From contig NZ_JAOYOD010000001.1 in the NCBI RefSeq assembly GCF_025833875.1, forward strand, positions 4,473,501 to 4,537,500: 64,000 bases of DNA, given 5' to 3'. A model generated the notes under the pieces. It ran no database searches and was not told the origin of the DNA. It saw only the letters and a list, made by a program, of their open reading frames with translations. A program made the position numbers and the translations under genes. Below are positions 52,650 to 62,413 of this stretch, in pieces. The stretch is from Reichenbachiella ulvae. Lineage in GTDB: Bacteria > Bacteroidota > Bacteroidia > Cytophagales > Cyclobacteriaceae. Every line of letters starts with the position of its first letter. The first letter of the stretch is position 1.

Positions 52650-54233
52650 ATGGCAGATGTAAGACCAGACGAAGTATCAGCAATATTGAGAGAACAACTC
52701 TCAGACTTCAGAACAGAAGCTGAACTCGAGGAAATTGGAACTGTACTCCAGATTGGTGACGGTGTAGCCCGTATCTACGGTTTGACCCAAGCACAATCAG
52801 GTGAGCTTTTAGAGTTCGAAAACGGCCTAAAGGCAATGGTTTTGAACCTGGAAGAAGACAATGTGGGTGCGGTACTTTTAGGGGAATCTTCTCAAGTAAA
52901 AGAAGGTGACACTGTAAAGAGAACGAAAAAAATCGCTTCGATCAAAGCAGGTGATGGTCTATGCGGACGTGTAGTGGATACTTTGGGTAACCCTATCGAT
53001 GGTAAAGGTCCTATCTCTGGCGAATTGTTCGAGATGCCATTGGAAAGAAAAGCACCTGGGGTAATCTACAGACAACCTGTAGATGAGCCACTTCAAACAG
53101 GTATTACTTCTATCGATTCGATGATTCCAATTGGTAGAGGACAAAGAGAGTTGATCATCGGTGACCGTCAGACTGGTAAGACTGCCGTTGCGATCGATAC
53201 GATCATCAATCAAAAAGAATTTTATGAAAAAGGAGAGCCTGTATTTTGTATCTATGTAGCTATAGGTCAAAAAGCTTCTACAGTGGCTGGTATCGTTAGT
53301 GCATTGGATAAAGCTGGGGCTATGGATTATACAGTGGTAGTTGCCGCTTCTGCTTCTGATCCAGCTCCTATGCAGTTCTTTGCTCCTTTTACAGGTGCTG
53401 CGATCGGTGAATACTTCCGTGACACAGGGCGTCCAGCATTGGTGGTTTACGATGACTTGTCTAAGCAAGCAGTAGCTTACCGTGAGGTGTCTCTTCTATT
53501 GAGAAGACCTCCAGGACGTGAGGCATATCCAGGTGATGTATTCTATCTTCACTCAAGATTGCTAGAGAGAGCGGCTAAGTTGAACGAAAACGATGACATT
53601 GCTCAGGCGATGAACGACTTGCCAGAATCATTGAAAGGAAAAGTAAAAGGTGGTGGATCTTTGACTGCCCTTCCGATCATCGAGACTGCTGCGGGTGACG
53701 TTTCTGCATATATTCCTACCAACGTAATTTCGATTACTGATGGTCAGATCTTCCTTGAGACTAACCTGTTTAACTCAGGTATCAGACCAGCGATCAACGT
53801 AGGTATCTCTGTATCTCGTGTAGGGGGATCTGCTCAGATCAAATCAATGAGGAAAGTAGCAGGTACTTTGAAACTAGATCAGGCACAATTTAGAGAACTA
53901 GAGGCTTTTGCTAAATTTGGTTCTGACCTGGATACAGCGACTAAATTGACGATCGAAAGAGGTCAGAAAAACCAGGAAATCTTGAAGCAACCTCAGTATT
54001 CTCCAATACCAGTAGGTGAGCAGGTAGCATTGATTTATGCTTCTACCAAAGGTTTCATGGATAAAGTTCCTGTAAATAAGGCACAGGCTTATCAAAAGGA
54101 ATTCACTACTTTAATGAAGTCACAGCATTCTGATCTGATCGATCAATTGGCTGCTGGTAAATTCGACGATGAATTGACTGGAAAAGTAGGCGCTATCGCT
54201 GCTGAAGTAGCAAAAGGTTTTGAAGTAAAATAA
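52650..54233 (+). CDS. atpA: ATP synthase F1 subunit alpha
   Basis: The 527-residue protein has the Walker A GDRQTGKT at 171-178, a [20 protein letters not shown] segment and the [19 protein letters not shown] signature of F-type alpha. It binds nucleotide non-catalytically and forms the hexamer with beta, which is not in this window. It lies 9 bp before atpG. Confidence 0.97.
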   Translation: MADVRPDEVSAILREQLSDFRTEAELEEIGTVLQIGDGVARIYGLTQAQSGELLEFENGLKAMVLNLEEDNVGAVLLGESSQVKEGDTVKRTKKIASIKAGDGLCGRVVDTLGNPIDGKGPISGELFEMPLERKAPGVIYRQPVDEPLQTGITSIDSMIPIGRGQRELIIGDRQTGKTAVAIDTIINQKEFYEKGEPVFCIYVAIGQKASTVAGIVSALDKAGAMDYTVVVAASASDPAPMQFFAPFTGAAIGEYFRDTGRPALVVYDDLSKQAVAYREVSLLLRRPPGREAYPGDVFYLHSRLLERAAKLNENDDIAQAMNDLPESLKGKVKGGGSLTALPIIETAAGDVSAYIPTNVISITDGQIFLETNLFNSGIRPAINVGISVSRVGGSAQIKSMRKVAGTLKLDQAQFRELEAFAKFGSDLDTATKLTIERGQKNQEILKQPQYSPIPVGEQVALIYASTKGFMDKVPVNKAQAYQKEFTTLMKSQHSDLIDQLAAGKFDDELTGKVGAIAAEVAKGFEVK

Positions 54234-54242
54234 GAAGCTTAA

Positions 54243-55139
54243 ATGGCTAATTTAAAAGAAGTAAAGAATAGGATACAATCTATCACTTCGACACAGCAGA
54301 TTACTAGCGCCATGAAAATGGTGGCAGCTGCCAAGTTGAAGCGTGCGCAGGATCGCATTACGCAGATGAGACCTTATTCGCAAAAGCTGACAGGGATATT
54401 GCAAAACGTATCTACTGCACTGGGAGGTGATGTTGAAAACGCCTACGGTGAAGTAAGAGAAGTAGAGAATGTGCTGTTGGTGGTCGTTTCTTCTGATAGA
54501 GGACTGTGTGGTGCTTTCAACAACAATGCGTTTAAGAAAGCAATAAGCACGATCAAGGAGAAGTATTCATATGAAGAAAAGCACAATGGTGTTCACATTC
54601 TTCCGATTGGAAAGAAAGCCTATGATTACTTCACCAAAAGAAACTACCAAGTAGTTTCTGGATTCGAAGGCATGTTTGCTGATTTATCTTTTGATACAGC
54701 CAGAGCTGCAGCGGAGCACGTGATGGCTGCCTTCAAGGATGGAACATACGACAAAGTGGATTTGATCTACAATGAGTTCAAGAATGTCGCAACTCAGATT
54801 CTAAGAGCGGAGAATTTCTTGCCTGTTCAGGAAGCTGAAGAGAATGAAGAGCAATCTGGAGCTAAAAAGGACGTAGATTATATCTTTGAGCCATCGGCTG
54901 AATATGTGGTAAGCGAATTGATTCCTAAGTCTTTGAAAATTCAGTTTTACAAAGCCATTTTAGAATCAAATGCTTCTGAGCACGGTGCACGTATGACTGC
55001 TATGGATCAGGCGACTGACAATGCAGGCGAACTATTGAAGGAATTGAAGTTGACGTATAACAGAACTCGTCAGGCAGCGATTACAAAAGAAATTTTGGAA
55101 ATCGTGGGTGGTGCTGAGGCACTGGCAAGCGGTTCTTAA
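54243..55139 (+). CDS. atpG: ATP synthase F1 subunit gamma
   Basis: The 298-residue protein has the gamma signature: MANLKEVKNRIQSITSTQQI at the start and RNTRQAAITKEILEIVGGAE-type end. It forms the central stalk. It is the last atp gene before the terminator 55163-55193; atpD and atpC (beta and epsilon) are absent and must lie elsewhere. Confidence 0.95.
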   Translation: MANLKEVKNRIQSITSTQQITSAMKMVAAAKLKRAQDRITQMRPYSQKLTGILQNVSTALGGDVENAYGEVREVENVLLVVVSSDRGLCGAFNNNAFKKAISTIKEKYSYEEKHNGVHILPIGKKAYDYFTKRNYQVVSGFEGMFADLSFDTARAAAEHVMAAFKDGTYDKVDLIYNEFKNVATQILRAENFLPVQEAEENEEQSGAKKDVDYIFEPSAEYVVSELIPKSLKIQFYKAILESNASEHGARMTAMDQATDNAGELLKELKLTYNRTRQAAITKEILEIVGGAEALASGS

Positions 55140-55162
55140 TTCAAATAATATTTAATAACTTG

Positions 55163-55193
55163 AAAGCCCTGTTCATATTCTGAACAGGGCTTT
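55163..55193 (+). terminator. Rho-independent terminator of the atp operon
   Basis: A 13-bp perfect stem (AAAGCCCTGTTCA at 55163-55175, complement at 55181-55193) followed by a run of T. Confidence 0.88.
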
Positions 55194-55207
55194 TTTTTGT
55201 ACTACGT

Positions 55208-56044
55208 TTGATTTTTTCTATAGTCATATCACTATTAAGGAAGGCCACATGGCTATCTCTGGACATTGCTTTGAGTGCGGTGATTCAGACTAACGCCATA
55301 GCTTATGTTTTTGATGTCGAGCTACCCTGGACTATTTCCCTGGCACTATTCTTTTGTGTTTGGATGATTTATACCCTTGATCACCTACTAGATGCCCGCA
55401 AGATTAAAGGAGAGCCTTCCATGCCAAGACATGCATTTCATTGGAAGTATGCGAGCACTTTATTCACCATACTGTTGTCGGTAGCCTTTTGTAGCCTGGC
55501 GCTGGTTTTTTATTTACCAGCGGACACGCTGCTTTGGGGGATAGTGGTAGCGGGTTTGGTGGGGCTTTATCTTCTTTTGACCTGGTGGCTCAAGGTTTTT
55601 ATCGCCAAAGAGTTACTAATTGCAGTGCTTTATTCAGTTGGGATATTTATTGGCCCCTGGTCTGTAGGTTTGGCTTTTTCACTACCTACTTCGTCGATTT
55701 TTCTGATTTTAACCATGCTTGCACTATCCAACCTATTGTTGCTATCCCTATATGAGAAGGACAAAGACCAAGCCGATGGGTTCAGTTCATGGGCTACTAT
55801 TTTTGGGGAGTCACATTTGAAACGAGCCCTACAGTTATTGTATGCTTTGTTATTCATTTCATTTGGGGTTTCCTTATTTCTTGCAGGGCCAGATTTGTGG
55901 TTTCCATATTTGGGTGTCATGTTTTCAATGTTCATTATACTATTGGTTTTGTATTGGAGGCGTGACTGGTTTCAAATCAAAGAAGGATATCGATTGATTG
56001 GTGATTTCATTTTCTTCTTGCCCGGTTTTATCTTCTTGTTTTGA
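55208..56044 (+). CDS. UbiA-like polytopic membrane protein
   Basis: The 278-residue protein is almost wholly hydrophobic, with about eight membrane segments. YTLDHLLDARKIKG near residue 56 recalls the D-x-x-D-type motif of UbiA prenyltransferases, but the second Asp motif is not clear (LYEKDKDQADG near 182 could be it). It may be a prenyltransferase of unknown substrate or a degenerate family member. Its stop overlaps the start of the methyltransferase gene, so the two are probably translated together and may act in one quinone-like or lipid pathway. Confidence 0.6.
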   Translation: MIFSIVISLLRKATWLSLDIALSAVIQTNAIAYVFDVELPWTISLALFFCVWMIYTLDHLLDARKIKGEPSMPRHAFHWKYASTLFTILLSVAFCSLALVFYLPADTLLWGIVVAGLVGLYLLLTWWLKVFIAKELLIAVLYSVGIFIGPWSVGLAFSLPTSSIFLILTMLALSNLLLLSLYEKDKDQADGFSSWATIFGESHLKRALQLLYALLFISFGVSLFLAGPDLWFPYLGVMFSMFIILLVLYWRRDWFQIKEGYRLIGDFIFFLPGFIFLF

Positions 56045-56655
56045 ATAATTTCAATGCCATAGCGCCGATCTATGATCAGCTGAAAAGTTTGGTGTTTTGG
56101 GGAAGACTGGATGATGCCAAAAGAGCCCATCTTCATCAAATCAAAGCAGGGAGTCGAGTATTGGTTCTTGGGGGTGGTTCTGGGCAGATTCTATCTTATT
56201 TGGACGATTTGGAGATGAGTCTAGCAGTTGATTTCGTAGAATTATCCGAAAAGATGATGCTAATCGCGAAAGGCCGTAGCTTTTCAAATATCCATGTCAA
56301 CTATGTACTTGAAGATGTGCTTACTTTGGATATTGAAGCATCATACGATGTAGTGATTGCTAACTTTATTTTTGATCTTTTCGAAATAGACAATTTGAGA
56401 TTTTTATTGAAGAAAGTGAGTAATTGTCTCTCTCCAAATGGGGTATTGTTAGTGGCAGATTTTCAGATTAATAAAAGATGGCATGCTTGGTTCTCGCAAT
56501 TGATGCATGGCTTTTTCCATCTGGTAGCCAGTTTAGAAAGTAGGCAGCTAAAGGAGATCAATTCAGAATTGAAAATGGCTGGTTTCCATCGAACCTCTTC
56601 ATCAGATTTTTACAAAGGGTTTATATTTTCATCTGTATTTTCCTTTAACATCTAA
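56041..56655 (+). CDS. SAM-dependent methyltransferase (class I)
   Basis: The 204-residue protein starts at TTG 56041, overlapping the previous stop (TTGA). It has the class I motif I VLVLGGGSGQILSY at about 40-53 and the later DVVIANFIFDLFE, typical of UbiE/biotin-type methyltransferases. Coupled to the UbiA-like gene, it could methylate the same prenylated product. Substrate is unknown. Its tail (HRTSSSDFYKGFIFSSVFSF) is hydrophobic. Confidence 0.75.
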   Translation: MNNFNAIAPIYDQLKSLVFWGRLDDAKRAHLHQIKAGSRVLVLGGGSGQILSYLDDLEMSLAVDFVELSEKMMLIAKGRSFSNIHVNYVLEDVLTLDIEASYDVVIANFIFDLFEIDNLRFLLKKVSNCLSPNGVLLVADFQINKRWHAWFSQLMHGFFHLVASLESRQLKEINSELKMAGFHRTSSSDFYKGFIFSSVFSFNI

Positions 56656-56758
56656 TCTCTAAGATAGATTTCATCGAAAAGAAACTATTTTCGTTAAAAA
56701 GGAAACCCTAACTCAATCGTAGTGTCTATACTACAAGACCTAAGCAAACTAAAAGAAA

Positions 56759-57316
56759 GTGCAACGCGAAATACACAAGGAAATCATAGGGAAATGCCAG
56801 ACAGGAGATCGAAAGGCTCAGTATCAATTGTATTCGTTGTATTCCAGTGCCATGTATAACATCTGCCGAAGAATGATGGTAGATGAAGATGAGGCCAAGG
56901 ATTTGCTTCAGGAGTCTTTCGTGGAAGCTTTTATTCAGATAAAAAAGTTAAAGGACATCAGCTTCTTTAGTGCCTGGATCAAGAGAATCACCATCAACAA
57001 GTGTCTGAATGCCATGCGAAAAAAGAAACTTTTCGCCTTGTCATTGGAAGAGGGAATTGAGGTGGTAGAAGAAATAGAGAATGACGATGATCTCATTCAG
57101 CTGGAGGCAAAGCAGGTGCTTGAGGCAATTGAAAAGTTAGCGCCTGGACATAGAGCAGTATTGAACCTTTATTTATTCGAAGGTTATGATCATAAGGAAA
57201 TTGGACAGATTCTGAATATCACTGAGTCGGCATCCAAATCGCAGTTTAGCAAGGCAAAAGCGAGAATTCGAAATATTTTGGAAGAACAAAAAGATCAGAG
57301 TTATGGTACAGGATGA
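56759..57316 (+). CDS. ECF-type RNA polymerase sigma factor
   Basis: The 185-residue protein starts at GTG 56759. It has sigma region 2 (YQLYSLYSSAMYNICRRMMV, DEAKDLLQESFVEAF) and region 4 (LPP-like LAPGHRAVLNLYLFEGYDHKEIGQ). It is the first gene of an operon with a membrane-bound protein that overlaps it by 14 bp, then three envelope proteins. It probably answers an envelope signal. The -10/-35 targets cannot be read from here. Confidence 0.9.
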   Translation: MQREIHKEIIGKCQTGDRKAQYQLYSLYSSAMYNICRRMMVDEDEAKDLLQESFVEAFIQIKKLKDISFFSAWIKRITINKCLNAMRKKKLFALSLEEGIEVVEEIENDDDLIQLEAKQVLEAIEKLAPGHRAVLNLYLFEGYDHKEIGQILNITESASKSQFSKAKARIRNILEEQKDQSYGTG

Positions 57317-57806
57317 TTGGAAAGATCATATTGAGAAGAACAGATCTGAGTTTGAACAGTACGAATTGGATCAGGATAGTTGGGCAAACATCGTTTCTGG
57401 CTTGGACAAGAAGGAGAAGTCCTTGGAAAAAAGGAGCAAGTGGTTAGGAAACCTTTGGAAAGGGGCTGCGGCTTGTATGCTGGCGGCTGTTGTAGCTTTT
57501 GTTTTATATCCTGTCGAGCAGTCCGATGATTATGCCTCATCTCAGCTAAGCGAAGTGGAAACCTATTATCAGAGTAAAATCAACATCAAGGTTTCTCAGA
57601 TTTCGGCGATTGAAAATGATCAAACCATCTTTCAGGATTTGGAAGTATTGGATCAGGCATTCGTAGAACTCAAAGAAGATCTCAAGGATAACGCCGATAA
57701 TGAAGAGGTCATCAACGCGATGATTGCCACATATAAGGTGAAGTTGGAAGTACTCGAGCGCATACTAGAAGAGCTGGAGGATAAGAAGAAAAAAGTAGAT
57801 GCCTAG
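57303..57806 (+). CDS. Anti-sigma-like single-pass membrane protein
   Basis: The 167-residue protein has a charged cytoplasmic N-terminus (about 1-52, DDWKDHIEKNRSEFEQYELD), one membrane helix (about 53-70, AAACMLAAVVAFVLY) and a helical periplasmic tail. Overlapping the sigma factor start by 14 bp and containing a W/DxW-type charged cytoplasmic part, it is a likely anti-sigma or sigma-sensing partner, but no known anti-sigma motif is recognised. It overlaps the next gene by 8 bp. Confidence 0.65.
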   Translation: MVQDDWKDHIEKNRSEFEQYELDQDSWANIVSGLDKKEKSLEKRSKWLGNLWKGAAACMLAAVVAFVLYPVEQSDDYASSQLSEVETYYQSKINIKVSQISAIENDQTIFQDLEVLDQAFVELKEDLKDNADNEEVINAMIATYKVKLEVLERILEELEDKKKKVDA

Positions 57807-58923
57807 TTTAGGACAAATTCTCTTCTTGGTTTTATGGATTTTTGGATTGGTGCAGGCTACTGCTCAACCCCTCCAGAAACAAACCAAAACGATGTTTAGC
57901 GCCTATTCGGTCACCGAAAACACCACACTGGATATCGTAAACAAATACGGAAAGGTAGTCATCAACACATGGAATCAGGATTCTGTTGTGATTAAGGTTG
58001 ATATCACAGCCTACGAACGAAACAACGAAGAAATCGGCAAGTTGATGGATCGGGTTAGCATAGATATCCATTACTTCGGAGGGTTCGTTACTGCGAAAAC
58101 TGATTTGGATAAAAATTCAGGTTTGTTCAGAGAGAAGTGGAATAGTCTGGTGGATGATTCGATGACCCTGACTAATAGAAATAAGGTGAACATAGACTAT
58201 GAGCTCTATGTACCAGAAGGAAGTACAGTCAATCTGGAAAACAAATTTGGCGATGTGTATATCGGAGGGACACTCGGTAGTTCAAAATTCAATCTAGCCC
58301 ATGGAGACCTCAAAGCCCATAATTTTACTGGACTAACCAGAATGGATTTGAGTTTTGGTAAGGCAAATATAAGAAGCATACAGCAGGGCTTCATGGTCTT
58401 GCGCAGCGCTGATTTGGTACTTGAAAAGGTTGAAGATCTGGATTTGGAAAGCACTTCTTCAGAAATTCATATTCAAAACTCCGGAAGCTTGAAAATGGAA
58501 TCCAGAAATGATAAAATAATTGTCAATCAAGTGCAGATGTTCAGAGGTGATGCGAGTTTTTCTGATGTCAAAATGGAACAGCTGGATGGCTTCATCAGTT
58601 TTAAACTCAACTATGGAGAGATCATTATTTCTAAAATAAAATCCAACTTTTCGAATGTGGATATCTATAGCGAATCTGGAGACATCAATCTCACCTTTGA
58701 TCAGGGAGCCAATATGCAAATCAGTTTGTACGGAAGACAAGAGCAACTGTATCTGTCTAAGAATTTATTGAAACTTGATCGTACGGTCATCGATGAAAAA
58801 GATAAAGTCGTCACCTTAAAAGGAAAGATTGGCAACCAAAATGTAAAGCAAAGTACGGTGAATGTTCATAGTGAGACTGGCGATGTTTTCGTCTATGTCA
58901 TTGACCCTAAATTAAATAAATGA
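57799..58923 (+). CDS. Secreted DUF4097-type beta-repeat protein
   Basis: The 374-residue protein has a signal peptide (ending VQATAQ) and a series of beta-helix-like repeats (STVNLENKFGDVYIGGTLGS, LRSADLVLEKVEDLDLEST, ISFKLNYGEIIISKIKSNF). This fits DUF4097-like proteins, usually linked to sigma/anti-sigma loci and envelope stress. It is third in the ECF operon, overlapping the second gene by 8 bp. Its role may be a surface or periplasmic adaptor. Confidence 0.7.
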   Translation: MPSLGQILFLVLWIFGLVQATAQPLQKQTKTMFSAYSVTENTTLDIVNKYGKVVINTWNQDSVVIKVDITAYERNNEEIGKLMDRVSIDIHYFGGFVTAKTDLDKNSGLFREKWNSLVDDSMTLTNRNKVNIDYELYVPEGSTVNLENKFGDVYIGGTLGSSKFNLAHGDLKAHNFTGLTRMDLSFGKANIRSIQQGFMVLRSADLVLEKVEDLDLESTSSEIHIQNSGSLKMESRNDKIIVNQVQMFRGDASFSDVKMEQLDGFISFKLNYGEIIISKIKSNFSNVDIYSESGDINLTFDQGANMQISLYGRQEQLYLSKNLLKLDRTVIDEKDKVVTLKGKIGNQNVKQSTVNVHSETGDVFVYVIDPKLNK

Positions 58924-58927
58924 GGCA

Positions 58928-59458
58928 ATGAAGATTACTTTCAAACCAACTGCGTTGTTGCTGCTAGTATTACTTTACCTGATGTCGGAGCGAGCTTTGG
59001 CACAGGAATATAACCGCTCGGCGGGTGTCCGACTGGCTAGCGAAACATCCGCTATCACCTATAAAAAATTTGTATCCGAAGACCAGGCAGTTGAGCTGCT
59101 TTTGAGTGGCCGCAATCAGGGACTCCAACTCACCGTACTGACCCAAAAGTACATTCCCATGCGAGTCGGTACTTTGGATAACTTCTATTTTTATGCTGGT
59201 ATGGGAGGTCATGGTGGATATGAGAAAAATGACCGAATAGAGAAGGCCGTAATCAGCCCGACCTCTACGAACTACAATTATATTGAGGAAAATTACTTTG
59301 CCATTGGGGTTGATGGAGTGGTAGGTATAGAATACCGCATATTGAGTGTTCCTCTTTCAATCAATGTGGACTTGAAACCCTATTTGAGTTATATAGGTTT
59401 TGCCAAATTGGAAGGAGATTTTTGGGATGGTTCTATTGGCATTAAATACATTTTTTAA
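58928..59458 (+). CDS. Small outer-membrane barrel-like protein
   Basis: The 176-residue protein has a signal peptide (ending ERALAQEY) and alternating aromatic strands, such as RVGTLDNFYFYAGMGGHGGY and LKPYLSYIGFAKLEGDFWDG, ending SIGIKYIF. The eight-strand size and final Phe fit a small outer-membrane barrel. It is 4 bp after the DUF4097-like gene and 1 bp before the next gene, so it is in the ECF operon. Confidence 0.6.
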   Translation: MKITFKPTALLLLVLLYLMSERALAQEYNRSAGVRLASETSAITYKKFVSEDQAVELLLSGRNQGLQLTVLTQKYIPMRVGTLDNFYFYAGMGGHGGYEKNDRIEKAVISPTSTNYNYIEENYFAIGVDGVVGIEYRILSVPLSINVDLKPYLSYIGFAKLEGDFWDGSIGIKYIF

Positions 59459-59459
59459 G

Positions 59460-60086
59460 ATGAAAAAAACGATTCTATTAATACTTTCGGTTGTAGTTGT
59501 GTCCATGGCATCAGCTCAAAACTACGTGGACGATAAGGATGAGGTCAAATCTTTGATAAATAAGGACAATGAGTTGAGCCCTTTTATCAGTCTGGATTTT
59601 AAAACAGGAAACACAGTAGATCAACTTTCACTTTTGGTAGGCGCGCATGGAGGTATTTTGGTCAACAAAAATGTAATCCTGGGAGTGGGTACGTATGGTT
59701 GGGTCACTGATCCAAAGGTGACCAATGCTTCTCAGGTTGATCTCGAACTCAATGGTGGATATGCGGGTTTGTTACTAGGTTATAAATTGTTTCCCAAGGA
59801 AATCATTCACTTGAATTTCCCAGTCCTGATTGGAGGTGGTCAGATCCGTTTGGATGACACAGACTTTTTTCAGAGTGGGAGCAATGACAACTCCTACACT
59901 TTGGAGCAGTCAGGTTTTTTTATCGTAGATCCCTGTGCCCAAATCGAAATGAATATTTCTCACAATTTTAGGGTCGCAGTAGGAGCCGGTTATCGTTTTG
60001 TGATTGGAAGTGGGGTAGATACAGTGACAGACGAGGATCTTTCCGATTTGTATGGAATGTTATCTATTCAGTTGGGTCGATTCTAA
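59460..60086 (+). CDS. Outer-membrane barrel-like protein
   Basis: The frame extends back to 59400 within the previous gene, but ATG 59460 (MKKTILLILSVVVVSMASAQ) is the real start with a signal peptide, giving 208 residues. Strands such as VNKNVILGVGTYGWV, GYAGLLLGYKLFPKEIIHL and IVDPCAQIEMNISHNFRV follow, ending SIQLGRF. It looks like a small beta-barrel. Last gene of the ECF operon. Its stop codon abuts the stop of the convergent GH3 gene with no intergenic base. Confidence 0.65.
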   Translation: MKKTILLILSVVVVSMASAQNYVDDKDEVKSLINKDNELSPFISLDFKTGNTVDQLSLLVGAHGGILVNKNVILGVGTYGWVTDPKVTNASQVDLELNGGYAGLLLGYKLFPKEIIHLNFPVLIGGGQIRLDDTDFFQSGSNDNSYTLEQSGFFIVDPCAQIEMNISHNFRVAVGAGYRFVIGSGVDTVTDEDLSDLYGMLSIQLGRF

Positions 60087-61610
60087 TCATTGAACGCCCA
60101 TCAGCTCCAGGATATCATCGATATATTGGCGGTTGTTGGCCAGACGAGGTACTTTGTTCTGGCCACCTAGTTTACCTCTTCTTTTCATCCAGTTGTAAAA
60201 AGTACCTGTTTCAGCACAATGAACCACCGGCATTTTTAACGCCATATCTTTATATCGTTTGGCATCATAGTCAGAATTTACCTGTCTTAAAGTTTCGTCC
60301 AGAATGCTGATGAATCGGTCCAGGCTTTCAGGTTTCTTTTTGAATTCAATGATCCATTCATGACCTCCTTCACTTTTTTCAGTAAAGTGAATGGGGGCAG
60401 CAGTAAAATTATCAATCATGGCGCCTGTTTTGTCACAGGCCTCAGCGATTGCTGTTTCTGCATTTTCAACCACTAGCTCTTCACCAAAGGCATTGATGAA
60501 ATGCTTGGTCCGCCCTGCTATCTTGATTCGATATGGGTTGAGTGAAGTAAATTTGATCGTATCGCCAATGCTGTATCTCCATAGGCCAGCATTCGTTGTA
60601 ATGAGCATGGCATAGATTTTACCCAATTCCACATCTTCCAGACCGACGGCTATGGGGTTTTCCTCATGCATGTACTCGTAGGGAATGAATTCGTAGTAGA
60701 TACCATAGTCCAGCATCAAGAGCAATTCTTCTGAATCCTTTTGATCTTGTATCCCAAAGAATCCTTCCGAGGCGTTGTATGTTTCGACATAGTTCATTTG
60801 ATCCGAAGGGATCAATTCTTTGAACAAGTTGCGATAAGGAGTAAATGAAACCGCACCGTGAAAAAACACTTCAAGGTTCGGCCACACTTCTAATATATTG
60901 TCAACCCCTTTGATTTCCATTAGGCGTTGGATCAAAAGTATCGTCCATGTCGGTACTCCTGAGATGCTAGTTACATTTTCGTGCAAAGTGGATTGCGCTA
61001 GCTTTTCGATTTTTTCTTCCCAGTTGTCCATTAGTGCCACATCTAGCGAGGGAGTCCTGATGATCTGCGCCCACATAGGTAGATTGGCCATGATCACTGC
61101 AGACACATCGCCATAGTAGGAACTGGCTGTAGGATCTAGTTCATTGACTTGATGGCTTCCTCCGATGCCCAGACCTTTTCCAGAAAACATTCGACTATCA
61201 GGATAGTTGTTTACATAGATGGATATAAGATCCTTTCCGCCTTTGAAATGACATTCTTCTAATGCTTCGGTAGATACAGGGATAAACTTGCTTCTGGCAT
61301 TGGTTGTGCCAGAGGATTTGGCAAACCATTTGATTTCAGTTGGCCAAAGCAACTTTTCTTCCCCCTTCATCCTTCGTTCTATATATGGGAATAGCTTCTC
61401 ATAGGTATGCACTGGCACTTCGTTTCTGAATTGCTCAACAGATTTGATACCTTCGAAATTGTGCTTTTTACCGAATTCGGTTTTTTTGGCGGTATGGATC
61501 AGGCGGTTGCGAAGCTCTTCCTGAACTTCGTGCGGATATTTCATGAAAAGCTCGATTTGGTGAATCCGCTTTTTCATGACCCAGGTTAAAATAGAATTTA
61601 GTATTTCCAA
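60087..61610 (-). CDS. GH3-family acyl-adenylating enzyme
   Basis: The 507-residue protein has the GH3 pattern: IKWFAKSSGTTNARSKFIPV near 93-112 (ATP-binding SSGTT), SGVPTWTILLIQRLM, and LWRYSIGDTIKFTSLNPYRI near 340. Members join amino acids to acyl acids by adenylation in plants; bacterial members have unclear substrates. It is the last gene of the recJ-lptB run, 6 bp after lptB. No nearby gene gives the substrate. Confidence 0.85.
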   Translation of the reverse strand: MEILNSILTWVMKKRIHQIELFMKYPHEVQEELRNRLIHTAKKTEFGKKHNFEGIKSVEQFRNEVPVHTYEKLFPYIERRMKGEEKLLWPTEIKWFAKSSGTTNARSKFIPVSTEALEECHFKGGKDLISIYVNNYPDSRMFSGKGLGIGGSHQVNELDPTASSYYGDVSAVIMANLPMWAQIIRTPSLDVALMDNWEEKIEKLAQSTLHENVTSISGVPTWTILLIQRLMEIKGVDNILEVWPNLEVFFHGAVSFTPYRNLFKELIPSDQMNYVETYNASEGFFGIQDQKDSEELLLMLDYGIYYEFIPYEYMHEENPIAVGLEDVELGKIYAMLITTNAGLWRYSIGDTIKFTSLNPYRIKIAGRTKHFINAFGEELVVENAETAIAEACDKTGAMIDNFTAAPIHFTEKSEGGHEWIIEFKKKPESLDRFISILDETLRQVNSDYDAKRYKDMALKMPVVHCAETGTFYNWMKRRGKLGGQNKVPRLANNRQYIDDILELMGVQ

Positions 61611-61616
61611 GGGCTG

Positions 61617-62348
61617 CTATATTTTCCTCTTCAATTCAAAATGTCGACCCAGGTAAACTCTACGAACCTGTTCGTCAGCAGCAAGATCTTCGGCTGTGCC
61701 TGATTTGAGAAGTTTCCCTTCGAACATCAGGTAAGCTCTATCCGTGATCGATAAGGTTTCGTTTACGTTGTGGTCTGTTATCAATATACCAATATCCTTG
61801 CTTTTTAATTGAGCAACGATGCTTTGAATTTCTTCTACTGCAATGGGGTCCACACCGGCAAAGGGTTCATCGAGCAATACAAAGTGTGGATCAATAGCCA
61901 GGGCACGTGCGATTTCGGTTCTTCGTCTTTCACCACCTGACAGAGATTGGCCTAGATTCTTTCTTACTTTGGTGAGGCTAAACTCCTCGAGTAGAAATTC
62001 AGTTTTTTCTTTTTGTTCAGATTTTGGGATATTTCTCATCTCCAATACGGACAGGATGTTTTCTTCCACAGTTAGTTTTCTGAACACCGAGGCTTCTTGA
62101 GCCAAATAGCCTACACCTAGTTTGGCACGTTTGTACATGGGCAGATCAGTAATTTCCTGATCATCTAGATAGATATGTCCCTCATTGGGTTTGATCAGAC
62201 CCGTGATCATATAAAAGGAAGTCGTTTTACCTGCTCCGTTTGGTCCTAACAGACCCACGATTTCGCCTTGGTTTACGGTGACCGAGATTCCTTTTACTAC
62301 GGTTCTGCTTTTGTACTTCTTGATTAAATTCTCAGCTCTGAGTTGCAT
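61617..62348 (-). CDS. lptB: LPS-export ABC transporter ATPase LptB
   Basis: The 243-residue protein has Walker A GPNGAGKT at 35-42, signature [15 protein letters not shown] and Walker [13 protein letters not shown], with the LptB-type [20 protein letters not shown] and [20 protein letters not shown]. It drives LPS transport with LptFG. It lies between recJ and the GH3 gene, spaced 65 and 6 bp. Confidence 0.95.
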   Translation of the reverse strand: MQLRAENLIKKYKSRTVVKGISVTVNQGEIVGLLGPNGAGKTTSFYMITGLIKPNEGHIYLDDQEITDLPMYKRAKLGVGYLAQEASVFRKLTVEENILSVLEMRNIPKSEQKEKTEFLLEEFSLTKVRKNLGQSLSGGERRRTEIARALAIDPHFVLLDEPFAGVDPIAVEEIQSIVAQLKSKDIGILITDHNVNETLSITDRAYLMFEGKLLKSGTAEDLAADEQVRRVYLGRHFELKRKI

Positions 62349-62413
62349 ATTTTCCCTGCTTCGTGCCGCTTTGATTTGATGGCAATTTTAACGATAAAAT
62401 TTCAATTCAGAGT

